From Chloromonas sp. AAM2 (taxonomy: Eukaryota; Chlorophyta; Chlorophyceae; Chlamydomonadales; Chlamydomonadaceae): a stretch of 19,275 nucleotides of DNA. The stretch spans positions 142,970 to 162,244 of the forward strand of contig QAXH01005595.1 of the NCBI GenBank assembly GCA_004335635.1, given 5' to 3'. The notes under the pieces were generated by a model. That model did no database searches, was not told the origin of the DNA, and saw only the letters and a program-made list of their open reading frames with translations. A program made the translations under genes and the position numbers. Below, piece by piece: positions 9,943-19,275 of this stretch (positions within the stretch are counted from its first letter, which is position 1; the number at the start of each line of letters is the position of its first letter).

Positions 9943-12725
9943 ATGAATAACTACCACATCTACGAGAAAATAGGCAAAGGCAAATACTCCACAGTCTACA
10001 AGGGTCGGCGAAAGAAGACCATTGCATACTATGCAATCAAGAGCGTGGACAAGAGCCAGAAGGCCAGGGTGCTGCAGGAGGTACAGCCTAAGTGCAGAGC
10101 ACAGCAATCAGCACTGGCACAGCTGTTGCGGAGAATGTTATCAAAATCCAGATGACAGTAGTACTCTCATGTAGCTTGGCGTTATGTCCTGGATGCACAC
10201 AGCCTGATAGGGGGACAGCTTGCATGTGCAGTCTTCAGGGGCTGCTGGAGCCTTAGTGTTTGTCTTGAATGTACATACAATTTTGATAGGGGGGCATGCA
10301 GGATTCACAGCAATGGGCGCTGCTTGATTGTGTGCATTTTGAGCCAGTTCATGAGGGTATGCATGGCTTGCCCAGTGACAGTGTGCTTGTGTCCTGACAG
10401 GTGCGTACCATGCATGCCCTGGATCATAAGAACATCTTGCGGTTCTTCGCATGGTGAGTGACAACACCTCGGCAGCCTGTGCAACACGGGGTGTATATGG
10501 CAAGCAGCAAGCAATGGCCTGAGCAGCAGTTGCAAAGACAGTTGAGCGAAGAGCGTGCATCAAGACGTGCCCCAAGTTCAGGTCAGCTGAAGCGCATGCG
10601 TGTGTATGACCGGGTGAGGTCAGGTGCAGCGATCAGAAGGGCAGCAGATTTGTGCATGGGCATACGCAATGCATCAGGTGCAGCAAGCTGGCTGACAGCT
10701 CCGTTGAGCAGTAGAAGGGCAGCTTGGCCGCCAGCCAAAGTTGCTGTGTCATGAGCATGAGCCCATGCTTGTCTTGGCCAGACTGCTGCCACATAGTGTA
10801 CTGTGGTTGAAATGAGGACACATGCTCCCAAACGGTTGGTGTGTTTGTATGCATGGATATACAGCCAAGCTAGCAAGCAAGCCTTCGCACTGCAGGCACA
10901 CCGAGGCGTGTGTGTGCATGTTTGCAGCTCTTAGTCCCACCAACTCGTCCCTTCTGCCCAGGTACGAGACCACCAACCACCTGTGGCTGATCCTCGAGTA
11001 CTGTGTGGGCGGTGACCTCATGTCCCTCCTGAGGCAGGACGTGAGGCTGCCAGAGAGCTCAGTGCATGACTTTGGGCGAGATCTGGTCATTGCGCTGCAG
11101 TACCTGCATCATAACAGGTAAAGAGTGCATGCCAGTAACAGTGTGGGTGGTTTACAGGTAGCAATCACACAACTGGATAGCAACGCCACCCAGGCAGTGC
11201 GGAGTCAGTGCTTACCACGACTTCCTGATCTCTGAAGTGCATTTCTACAAGAGCAGGGATCATGGGTTCCAGGCACACGCAAGAAAAATGGTAAGGAGTA
11301 AAGAGTGCACGGCGAGCAACGTGGAGTTGTGCATGCCCTGGTGTTTGCTGCTCAGCATCATCTACTGCGACCTGAAGCCCTCCAACATCCTGCTGGATGA
11401 GAACGGTCGCCTCAAGCTGGGTGGCTTTGGCCTGTCTAGGCGCCTGGTGGACATCAACAAGACGCCGCTGCAGGCTCTACCAGCGGTGGGTGGGGATGTG
11501 ATGGTTGGGGCCATCTCAACACATACCTCTTGACATAGTCTTCACTCAGTCATTGACGTGCTAGGGATGCTGATTGTATGGGCAGTACAGGCCGTGAAGC
11601 GTGCAGACTATCAAGGTTACGAGTAGGCTGGGTTCGTTGGCGTTGGTGGAGATGGATGAGGTGGGGCGGGTAGGTTGGAGCGGGATGTGCTGTTGCTGGT
11701 AATGGCACAGCTGGTATTGAGCTTGTGATATGGCAGTGTGGCTTCAGAGCAGAGCTAGGACTTTGCAGCGCCGCAGGCAGGCCTCTGAACTTCGTGTTTC
11801 AATCATCATCCAGATGCATACCTGGCAGCACTATGTTCAATGCTATGCCACTTGTCACGTGATGTGCCATGCAGGCCAAGCGTGGCACTCCCTGCTACAT
11901 GGCGCCTGAGCTGTTCTCTGAAGGCGCCACGCACTCCTCTGCCTCCGACCTCTGGGCCCTGGGCTGTGTGCTGTACGAGTCAGCCATGGGCAGGCCGCCC
12001 TTCCTCAACTCCTCATTCAACCAACTGGTGCAGGAGATTCTGCACAACGACCCTGCTCCCATTCCAGGCAAGGTCCACTGAGTTGCATGCACACATGCAT
12101 GTTCTGCTGTTCATGTCTGATCAACAGACGATCAGGTCAGGCAGCATCAGGTGTACCAGGTGTAGGAAGCAGAGCTAGATCACGTGGATTGCTGTAACGA
12201 TATGTGCAGACCTGATACCTGGTTGCAGGTGCCAGTCGTGAGTTTGCAGATCTCATCCTGCGCTTGCTGGACAAGAACCCTGCATCACGGGTGGGTTGGA
12301 AGGTGAGTGCTGGGCACATGCACGCATGGGCAGCTCATGAGTGTTGCCACTGATCAGCGTTTGCAGGTGCGCCACCTCATGCAATAGGAGCGCTCAGCCG
12401 TACCTTCACAGCCGTTATGCGGCCTAGCGTTCATGCCAGCTGGGGCACATGGAACCACAATCAGCACCTCTGTTGTTTGTGCTGGGCACTCATGCTTGCT
12501 GATGTACCCCATCTAGAGCTTCATCTGCCGAGCAATCAACCATGAGAGTTGGCTGGCACTTGTGTCTGTGCTTGTCTGCAGGAGCTTGTAGTGCATCCGT
12601 TCTGGCAGGCGCAGCTGATATGGATGGACATGCCCGCTGAGCCCCAGCTGGTGCTCTTCATCAAGCAGAACAACCTCGCACCCGCCACCACGGACATCAG
12701 GGCATCCATGGCGAGCCAGAGCGCA
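9943..12725 (+). CDS. ULK4: ULK4 exons 1-7: kinase-like domain
   Basis: Exons: 9943-10080, 10401-10453, 10962-11117, 11356-11485, 11875-12067, 12229-12302, 12582-12725. The glycine loop is GKGKYSTV (residues 11-18), the VAIK-type lysine is K33 (YYAIK), and the likely alpha-C glutamate is E46 (VLQE). The hinge follows [10 protein letters not shown]. The catalytic loop is YCDLKPSN with D121 and N126; Tyr-Cys in place of His-Arg is usual for this family. The metal-binding motif is GFG at 139-141, where most kinases have DFG. The activation segment ends in [10 protein letters not shown] (162-171), and the F helix has [12 protein letters not shown]. The domain closes at ELVVHPFW (249-256). Exon 7 also begins the linker (MDMPAEPQL). 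The kinase fold appears intact; the missing aspartate argues against ordinary Mg-ATP catalysis. Confidence 0.93.
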
Positions 12726-15700
12726 GTAAGTGGCTGGTGTAGAGACAAGATCAGTGTACAGTACGCACAAGGCTGACAGAACAGAATGGCAGCAGGGCTT
12801 CACGGAGGGCAAACAGGTAGGCACGTGAGGGGGTGTAAGTGTCACGGCACCTACGGGCGCCAAATTCGTGTTGCAAGAGAAGAACTATCTGTTGAAGCGA
12901 CGGCCCTGTTGAGACAAGTCAAGTACACAAGGCGCAAGCGCACAACTGATAGTGGCAAAGAGACCCTGAATCACCGCAAGGCTCTTACAGGAGAGTGCCT
13001 TCCAGCTGGCGAGTCGAACTCACCATCATCGAAAATGCACACCCTTTCTGATGGCCGTCAGCATCTTGGCATTGTAACCACCTAGATTGGCTTGATTGTT
13101 TGCAATCTATTTGCACCGGCCCCTGTCATACCTGATGCCTGCCTACACCTCACCCTGTGTAGTCGCTGCCTGGTGCGAGCAAGCCCCTTACTCCTGGTCT
13201 TGTCCTCTCCCGTCAGGCTAGCCCTCGTAAACTCTCAGTAGTCAGTATTTGGCCTCATCACTTGACCTCAGTACCTCACCGAGTCGTTCTTACCCACCCA
13301 GAGCCCAATCTTGGTCTTGCCCTCGCCCGCCCTCTCTCAGGCTTGCTAAGGACCCTCATCAACCCAGCCTTGTTATTGCCTTGGTATTGCCCACACTTCA
13401 GGCCAAGTCCCTGCGTCAGAGTGTAGACGTGACGCGCCTGTCGCGCATTGCCTTGTCAAACCTGGAGAAGGAAGGCGACGGGTCCGACTACACAGCGGTG
13501 GAGGTCAGGCCCGGGGACATACGCATTGACAACGCTGATGCAGAGCTGGACTTCGACGAACAAAGAGAAGAGGGTGGGTGTGGGTCATAGGAGGGCAAGC
13601 GCGTGGGCAGTGATACCCGAACCAGCATGGCTAAAGGCGGTCAAAACAGTGGTACAGAAGTGGGCCGGGCTCCTACTCTCTCACCTTGATCCTCACCTAC
13701 TTGCGTTGCTTTGTCTGGCACTTTGTCCGTGTTTTTCCTGTGCTCTTAGCACTCCGTCTTGCCTTCTGCCCAAGTCCTAGTCGCTGGATCCTGGACCTGC
13801 AGCTGCTGCTTGTTGCCACAGTGTCTGTTTGGCATGTGCAGGTCATCAGCCTCAGGCCTACAAGTCAAGAAGGAAGCAGTCCCACCCGACATCGGTCCTT
13901 AAACCTTCAGGAACCACATGGGTGAATTGTCTACAGACTGCACTGTCTGTGTTGCTTGTGCCTGCCCTTCAGCCCCGACCGAGGAGGACGAGCCCCAGTC
14001 CCCGGCTCAGTCGGAGGAGGGCGCTATGATGGACCAGGGCACCCCTGCAGCCGTGGGCACGCGCGTGGGGCCAATCGGCATGATGGCGGGAGGCGGGCTC
14101 AAGGAGGCGCAGGGCAGGGCCAGGGGCGCGGAGGGGCCGGCCACGCGGCCGGCCACTCGCAGCAATGATGACGGCACAGCAGGGGGAATGGACAGAGCAG
14201 GTGGGAGCGCGTGCAGGGGCGGTATGATAGGCTAGAAGGCAGGCAAGCCGGAAAGTTGGGCACAAATTGAGAGTCAAAGAGGCGCTTTGACCTACTGACT
14301 GGCGTGAAGATATCGTGCAGGACACCTTTGGCCTACTCCTAAAGGCTCGAGGCAGAAGATATCCCTCATCACCACTTCTCTCTAGCAGCATATCTTCACG
14401 TCACCAGGTGTTCACATCAGACGATTTCCGAGGAACAGCTGCCACGGATCGCTAGCTGCAACACCAGATAAAGAGGGAAGCCTTGAAGCCGCTTGGTGAC
14501 ACGACACGAGTATTAGAGATCCCAGCCCCATGTGTGCATCTCATAACATCCTTGCACTCATCTCTGCCATGACATAAGCATGTACATCATCTTTTCATGG
14601 ACGCAGACTTTCCCGAAGTTGACACGGACATGGAGGGCGCGGCAGCACACGGCTCAGGCCCCTCGGTGGAGGCCCTGATCTGGCACACCAGCGACGGGGC
14701 AGTCAAGCCCATCGTGGCCAATCGGCGCATCGAGAGGCTGCCGGAGCCCAAGTACGAGGCCAAGGGCCTGCCCTTCACGCCCATGAGCCTGCAGGTGGGA
14801 CACTCGCTCGTGAAAGGATGTTGCTGTTGTGGGGCTTCTATATGGCCTGTTTGTATCTGTTTGGCCAGAGCTGTTAGCTGGGTAAAGTGCTCTTGGATGG
14901 CTTGTTGGAAGCAGCATGTGAGGTGATAGCTTGTTGAAAGCAGCGTTTGAAAAGATAGCATGTTGGAAGCAGCGTGTGAAAGGTTAGCATGTTGGAAGCA
15001 GCGTGTAAAAGAACGGTTCTGTGGTTACGACTTCTGTTTAGCCCCAGCCGTTGGCTGGTTGAAGTGCTGTGGCTGGGTTTAGGCTGTGGCTGGCATCCAG
15101 TCTTGGGGCTTAAAGCATAGCCGCCTACTGCATGTGAAAAGATGTTGCTGTCAATCAGGTGATGGTGGGATTGGGGCTGATGGGCAGGTTGACAACTGTG
15201 CTGGGTCTGGCTCGCTATCCCTGTATCTGAATAGCGGCATCCGGTAAGCGTTTTCTGCTAGAACCAGGGACTGTAGTCATGAATGCCCTTTGAGCTGCAT
15301 ACTCCCTCCTCGCTGTCTCGTCCATGATCTTTCACTTGCGATCCCTACGACTTTGCAGGACATGTTGAATGCCGAACAGAAGGACCTGGAGAACTTCCTG
15401 ACTGACATTTACCGCGCCATTGCCAGTGCAGCACCCCTCAAGGACAAGGTGAGGGCATGTGCATGTCCGTCCATGGCCCACCAACCTGACTGTGCGCGCG
15501 TCCCTAGCTGTGATTCCGTAGCTTGGAGGTGACTATCGTGTATATACAGTCCTTTTCGCATTGATATAGGCGGGCCTTTGTGTTGCACACGCGGTTTCAC
15601 GGCCTCATGCGCCTACGCTGGTCTGCAGTACAGTGGTTGAAGCGCGTGCCCTGCTATGCCTTGGCAGGTCAACGTGTTGTCGTACTTCGAGACGCTATGC

Positions 15701-18700
15701 ATGGACACCAATGCAGCCAACGTTCTGATCAACTCCTCCCTGACGATCCTATTCATCCGCATGCTGCGCAACGCGCGAGCGCCCACGCTGCGCATCCGCC
15801 TCGCTTCTGTACTCGGTCTGCTAGTGCGGCACGCGACATACATCGCGGATGAGTTGGCGCACACGGGCGTCATGGAAATTCTAACTGAGGCGCTCAAGGA
15901 TAAGAACGAGCGCGTCAGGTGGGCCATGGGCTTGGACGGTGGGCAATGCGTCGTGCGATCACGCGATCAGACAGATGAGTGCAACTGATCTCAAATCGCC
16001 CTCTCAAAAGTCCTGACCTTGTGTGTACGCGACAATCAAAGTCCGCGTCATCAATCGTAATATTCCTTATCATCAATCGTATTATCATCGCATTCTTGTC
16101 CTGATCGAGCCCGTCTTCGTGTGTTTCCCCATGTTTCCCCACAGGCGTCGTGTGATGGCCACCATGGGCGAGCTGCTGTTCTACGTGGCCACTCAGCAGG
16201 ACACCCAGGAGGGCGTCACCGCACAGCAGGTGTCGGAGAGATGGGGCATCAACCCGGCGACCATCACAGCTGTGTCAAGGTGGGCAGCCTGGCAAACACT
16301 CCTCATCTCCTTCCATCAGCACTGACTAGGTCCAGCCAGGCAGCTAGTTGCCTGCATTCGACTTTCATCAGCAGTTGGTAATCCATTGTTAGGCCTGTCA
16401 CTCCAACGCCACTGGGTAACTCAAACTAGGCAGCTGGAGCCCCGTCTGCGTTTGCCCTTGTCAAGCATTGCGCGCCACCTTTTCCCTTGCCTTACCCCAT
16501 CACCCTAATCACAGGTTGCTGAAGGCTCAGGAGGACGAGGTGGCCCAACACTATGCGGTCAAGACCATAGAGAACATCTGCAGCCAGGGCGGGGATTGGG
16601 CAAGCAAGTTCTGTAGCCAGGAGGTGCGAGGCAGGGAAGCAGGGGCAGGAAACCAGGCAATGGCAGAACATGCAGGACAAGGGCCAGGGGCAGGAAAACA
16701 GGGAAAACATGTGCCAGGTGGCTTGACCAAGCAAGTCAATGCGGTGGTAGACGACCAGGCTTGCATGAGAGTCTGTTACACAGGCAGGTCACATATAGAT
16801 CCTACTGAGTTGCTATTCAGTGTGTGCTATGCCTAAGGATGGATGGCTTGCTGCCAAGGTGCAATGACCATAGGCTAAGAAAGCTGCATGTTGGCTACAC
16901 ACATTGTTGTCGTTGCTGCTCCACTTTCAAACGCATCGCCTAACGGTAGTAGGTAGTACATTTGCATGCCTGACTCCGCCGACTGCTCTGGCTTTTCCCA
17001 TGGTGCGATACTACAGGGTAATAAAAGCTGCATGTTGAGTACACCGCAATCGTTTGCTTGTTGATGGTTTCCCCGCAATCGGCTTGGGTTGCCTGTTGCC
17101 TTGTGCTGCAGGTTGCCTTCAGCCTTGTCCAGATCTACAACGCCACCAAGAACGAGAACCTCAAGGCCACCACCGCCTCCACCATCTCGCGCCTGCTCAG
17201 GCACAGCCCGCAGCTGGTGGCCTACGTCATGGACAAGTTCGGGATAAGGCTGTTTGTCCTGGGGCTCGCTGACCCTAGCAGCAAGGTGGGTGGCGGGTGG
17301 GGTGGGTTTCAGCAGCACGTAAGACAGCAGCAGCAGCAGTGGTGGCAGGAGCAGCAGGAGCAGCAGCTTGTATGCGTGCATGGACCGAACCAATTGACAT
17401 TCTTTGCGATTGTAGATCAATTGTGTCTCACAGCGCACCCTGATTGCTGGTTGCCGTCCTGGCCCCGCCCACTGTGTAAGCCCTGATTGCAGTGTACCCA
17501 CTTGATGGATATGAGGAGCCATCAGAAGCACTCACCCACACCATGTCGTGTCTCCCTGTGCCCACTTCAATGTTGTAAGTGAATTACCAGACGTAGGCTC
17601 ACACACAAGTGCCTCCATGCCCCTACAGGTTCAGACCGCTGCGGTCAACATGCTGAACATGGTGCTGTGTCAGCCCGACCTCAAGGTACGTGTCTGAGTG
17701 TCTTTTCACATCTGTATCGCTCCATAAGTCAAACTGAAGATGCCTCAAGTAGCCTTGTACAAGATCATCATACTCGCATTGCAAAGGACTGCTGGTACAA
17801 AGTTTCAACCACCGTCTTGTTGTCTGGAATCCCGGCACAAGGCACTTGCATGTGTTGTACCAGATCAGACTTGGGCCAAGTGTTGTGACCGTCATCACCT
17901 GGATTTGAACCCAGGTGCGCGTCAAGTCCGCCCTGGCCGAGGAGCGGTCCCTGGTGCCCTCGCTGATGGCCATGATGGATCACGCGCTGCCGCTCATCAG
18001 GGCAAAGGCAGTACTGGCGATACTGTTGCTGAGCAGGTGGGGCAAGGGCGGCGATGATAAAGTTACAATCACAACCTTTTCTGATTGAGTTGCGGGACAC
18101 ATCCGTTATGTGCATCGTGTCCATCAAAAGCAGCAAAAGATACCATTGTATACAGCAAGGGATACAACAAGGGATGCAGCAAGAGCTACAGCAGACTAAA
18201 AGTACATGCCAGGAGTTTGGCCAGCTTCCAGATTGGGCCGCAGAACAGGGCGCACTTCATAGTCATCCCGTGGTTTACCCAGCGTATTAGCAGAGGGCTA
18301 AGGAAGGACAAGGGTTCAGCGTGACGTGTTGGGCTGAGTGATGACGTGCACTGAACTTGGTGCAGCCTTTGTGACCTGGTTTGGTGCCCTGCCATTTCAA
18401 TCCCATCCTCAGACTGTCCACGAGGTGGCTGCTGGAGCCATGCAAGGCCAAGCTCATACCGGCCATTGAGCGCTTGCAGGTGGGTGCAAGAGATCACAGA
18501 TGGGTTCTCGCCAGGCTGATCCACTTTATCCACCTCTTGTGCAGTGTGGTGTACTTCATATCGTTACTGTCATGCTGCCTCTGGTAGTCCATGCTCGGCC
18601 GTGAGCTGGTGCTGCACGTTGACGCACCAGCAGTGTCCTGACCTAATGCCGACGCTGTCAACTGTGACACTGGTTTTGCAGCGTGAAAAGGATGACTACC

Positions 18701-19181
18701 TCCAAGAGGCCATCGCAGCGCTGCGATCGGAAATGACGCGTGTGGTACCTTCTATCTGCCAACAAGTAAGTGTTCAAGGGATGTGGCTGTATCAGCGTCA
18801 TGGGTCTACATGTCCGATCCCCGTGTGTGCCAGCCCATGTGCAAGCCCCACGTCCGTACACCATGGGTGTCGACCTGGCTGACCGTTGAGGTCCACGTGA
18901 CTCACTGGGGTGTATGTCCCTGCCTGCCTTAGTCTGTCTGTCTTATCTGTCTCTGCCTAAAACGCACCCCTGCCTGCCCTGAGTCTGTCGTAAAAAAGTG
19001 CCGTTGCCCACTGGATTGTCTGTGCTGATACCTGAGGCGTGTTTGGGCCACTCAGTTGTCTGTCGCTGGCTCTGGCTTTGTTGCACAGATCGGTGAGGAG
19101 CTGAGGGCGGGCACCCGCAAGGCGCCCGTGGTCAGTCCGGGGCGGCCAGGCACCTCCAAGACACCCCTGCAACAGTTCCAG
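9943..19181 (+). CDS. ULK4: RUNKEL/ULK4-family kinase-like protein with ARM/HEAT region, partial at 3' end
   Basis: Twenty exons spliced in phase give 886 residues, then the gene leaves the window; family members are about 1,300 residues, so roughly two thirds is present. Order: kinase-like domain (residues 1-256), low-complexity linker with short conserved motifs (257-492), then helical repeats (493 onward). The start [20 protein letters not shown] is characteristic of RUNKEL (Arabidopsis) and ULK4 (animals). In plants RUNKEL binds microtubules of the phragmoplast and is needed for cell-plate expansion; in animals ULK4 is a pseudokinase linked to cilia and microtubules. The ATG at 9943 gives the family N-terminus directly. 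Nineteen internal introns of 161-676 bases are seen; 18 are GT-AG and one is GC-AG. The DFG motif reads GFG, so catalysis is doubtful. Family assignment is firm; the role in this organism is inferred. Confidence 0.94.
12068..12228 (+). other. GC-AG intron in the ULK4 gene
   Basis: The coding sequence around 12061-12075 reads ATTCCAGGCAAGGTCC. Splicing at CAG/GCAAGG (exon end 12067) leaves one base that joins GT at 12229-12230 to make Gly, giving [14 protein letters not shown] as the family expects. Splicing at the nearby GT (exon end 12072) instead puts the next exon in a wrong frame. GCAAG is the classical strong context for GC donors. The acceptor is GGTTGCAG. Confidence 0.8.
12726..13401 (+). 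other. ULK4 intron 7, the longest intron (676 bases)
   Basis: The donor is GTAAGT and the acceptor follows a CT-rich tract ending in ACTTCAG. A plus-strand frame of 99 codons at 12786-13085 starts with ATG but shows no recognisable motif and no matching exon in ULK4 relatives. The sequence from about 13100 to 13400 is strongly pyrimidine-rich (repeated CCTC, TCTTG and CCTTG words). Nothing else was found in it. Confidence 0.6.
13402..14794 (+). CDS. ULK4: ULK4 exons 8-10: linker between kinase-like domain and repeats
   Basis: Exons: 13402-13573, 13973-14200, 14607-14794 (residues 297-492). Exon 8 carries [17 protein letters not shown] and then the acidic patch [13 protein letters not shown], both with clear counterparts in plant RUNKEL linkers. 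Exon 9 is Gly/Ala/Pro/Glu-rich and low in complexity ([13 protein letters not shown] and a [13 protein letters not shown] stretch) and is the least certain exon on content, although both junctions are exact in phase. Exon 10 returns to a conserved motif, [14 protein letters not shown], matching the segment that precedes the repeat region in RUNKEL. This linker is probably disordered and may hold interaction or phosphorylation sites; that is inference. Confidence 0.87.
14900..15015 (+). repeat. 29-base minisatellite, four units, in ULK4 intron 10
   Basis: Four adjacent 29-base units start at 14900, 14929, 14958 and 14987. Each begins GC(T/A)TGTTG(G/A)AAGCAGC and continues with a more variable GTG-A-rich half; the last is the most diverged at its end. 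The array lies within the 564-base intron at 14795-15358. Units 3 and 4 are the most alike, consistent with recent duplication or slippage. Confidence 0.8.
15359..19181 (+). CDS. ULK4: ULK4 exons 11-20: ARM/HEAT-type helical repeats, continuing off the window
   Basis: Exons: 15359-15448, 15668-15918, 16145-16279, 16515-16623, 17112-17285, 17629-17685, 17915-18036, 18413-18479, 18682-18765, 19089-19181 (residues 493-886). Helical pairs typical of ARM/HEAT repeats are evident: [20 protein letters not shown] in exon 12, [11 protein letters not shown] in exon 13, [16 protein letters not shown] in exon 14, [17 protein letters not shown] in exon 15, and [14 protein letters not shown] in exon 19. 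These segments align in order with the repeat half of plant RUNKEL. Exon 20 ([16 protein letters not shown]) is a basic Pro/Gly-rich loop that also has a RUNKEL counterpart. The repeats probably form a protein-binding scaffold. All ten exons join without frame conflict. Confidence 0.9.
17311..17367 (+). repeat. CAG/AGCAG-rich simple repeat in ULK4 intron 15
   Basis: A run of CAG and GGAGCAG units lies soon after the donor at 17286. It follows exon 15 in an open frame, but the expected coding match ends at the donor, so I read it as intronic simple sequence. Confidence 0.55.
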
Positions 19182-19185
19182 GTAA

Positions 19186-19275
19186 GACGCACGGGGGTCA
19201 GGCGCACGGGGGTCAGGCGCACGGGGGTCAGACGCACGGGGGTCAGACGCACGGGGGTCAGGCGCACGGGGGTCA
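19186..19275 (+). repeat. 15-base minisatellite, six units, starting 4 bases inside ULK4 intron 20
   Basis: Six perfectly in-register units of G(A/G)CGCACGGGGGTCA start at 19186, 19201, 19216, 19231, 19246 and 19261, and the array runs off the window. Units differ only at the second base (A or G). The array begins directly after the GTAA of the splice donor that follows exon 20. A 15-base period keeps every frame open, which explains apparent repetitive proteins on both strands. Each unit has a run of five G. Confidence 0.92.

Noticed and set aside
17286..17486. Extension of exon 15 as a Gln-rich coding region
   Set aside because: The frame stays open past the donor through the CAG repeat, but the family alignment ends at the GTGGGT donor, and exon 16 joins in phase only from 17285.
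17896..17917. tRNA T-arm or B-box-like sequence on the minus strand (GGTTCAAATCC within a CCTGG/CCAGG stem)
   Set aside because: No A box, anticodon arm or matching acceptor stem lies at the right distance, the loop is one base too long, and the site overlaps an ULK4 splice acceptor and exon 17. Probably chance.
19052..19267. Repetitive minus-strand protein with a five-residue repeat
   Set aside because: It is the translation of the intronic 15-base minisatellite; any frame of such an array stays open.

Overview
This is a stretch of a eukaryotic nuclear genome, most likely from a chlorophyte green alga. Its two best-defined genes are both rich in short introns with standard splice sites, and both read as green-lineage proteins: a RUNKEL/ULK4-type kinase and a protein with a plastid-targeting look that resembles a land-plant family. 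The phylum is an inference from these proteins and the gene architecture; no organism-specific marker was seen.

Region by region: 1-1991 holds no gene I can support. At 1992-2736 (minus strand) is a probable small two-exon gene for an acidic, then Gln-rich, protein of unknown function. Positions 2737-6034 look intergenic and carry two copies of a short foldback element (3246-3359 and 4726-4884) that share the terminal inverted repeat around TTTGCCAGTTCTGG. At 6035-9191 (minus strand) is a complete six-exon gene, 626 codons plus stop, with a transit-peptide-like N-terminus, a hydrophobic middle and a coiled-coil C-terminus. Positions 9192-9942 are the 751-base shared upstream region of a divergent gene pair. 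From 9943 to the right edge (plus strand) runs a RUNKEL/ULK4 homologue. Twenty exons are resolved, encoding 886 residues (kinase domain, linker, start of the ARM/HEAT region), and the gene continues beyond the window.

Exon borders were fixed by hand. Every junction of the two large genes keeps reading-frame phase, and the summed coding lengths (1881 and 2658 bases) are multiples of three. Most interesting: the ULK4 homologue keeps the glycine loop, the VAIK-type lysine and the catalytic-loop aspartate, but its DFG aspartate is glycine, so it is probably a pseudokinase. One of its introns is best explained as GC-AG. A 29-base and a 15-base minisatellite lie in its introns. A perfect 34-base-pair hairpin element and its relative form the main repeat signal.

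The two large genes may share a promoter region, but nothing in the sequence shows that they work in one pathway. I found no CRISPR array, rRNA, convincing tRNA or bacterial-type system.
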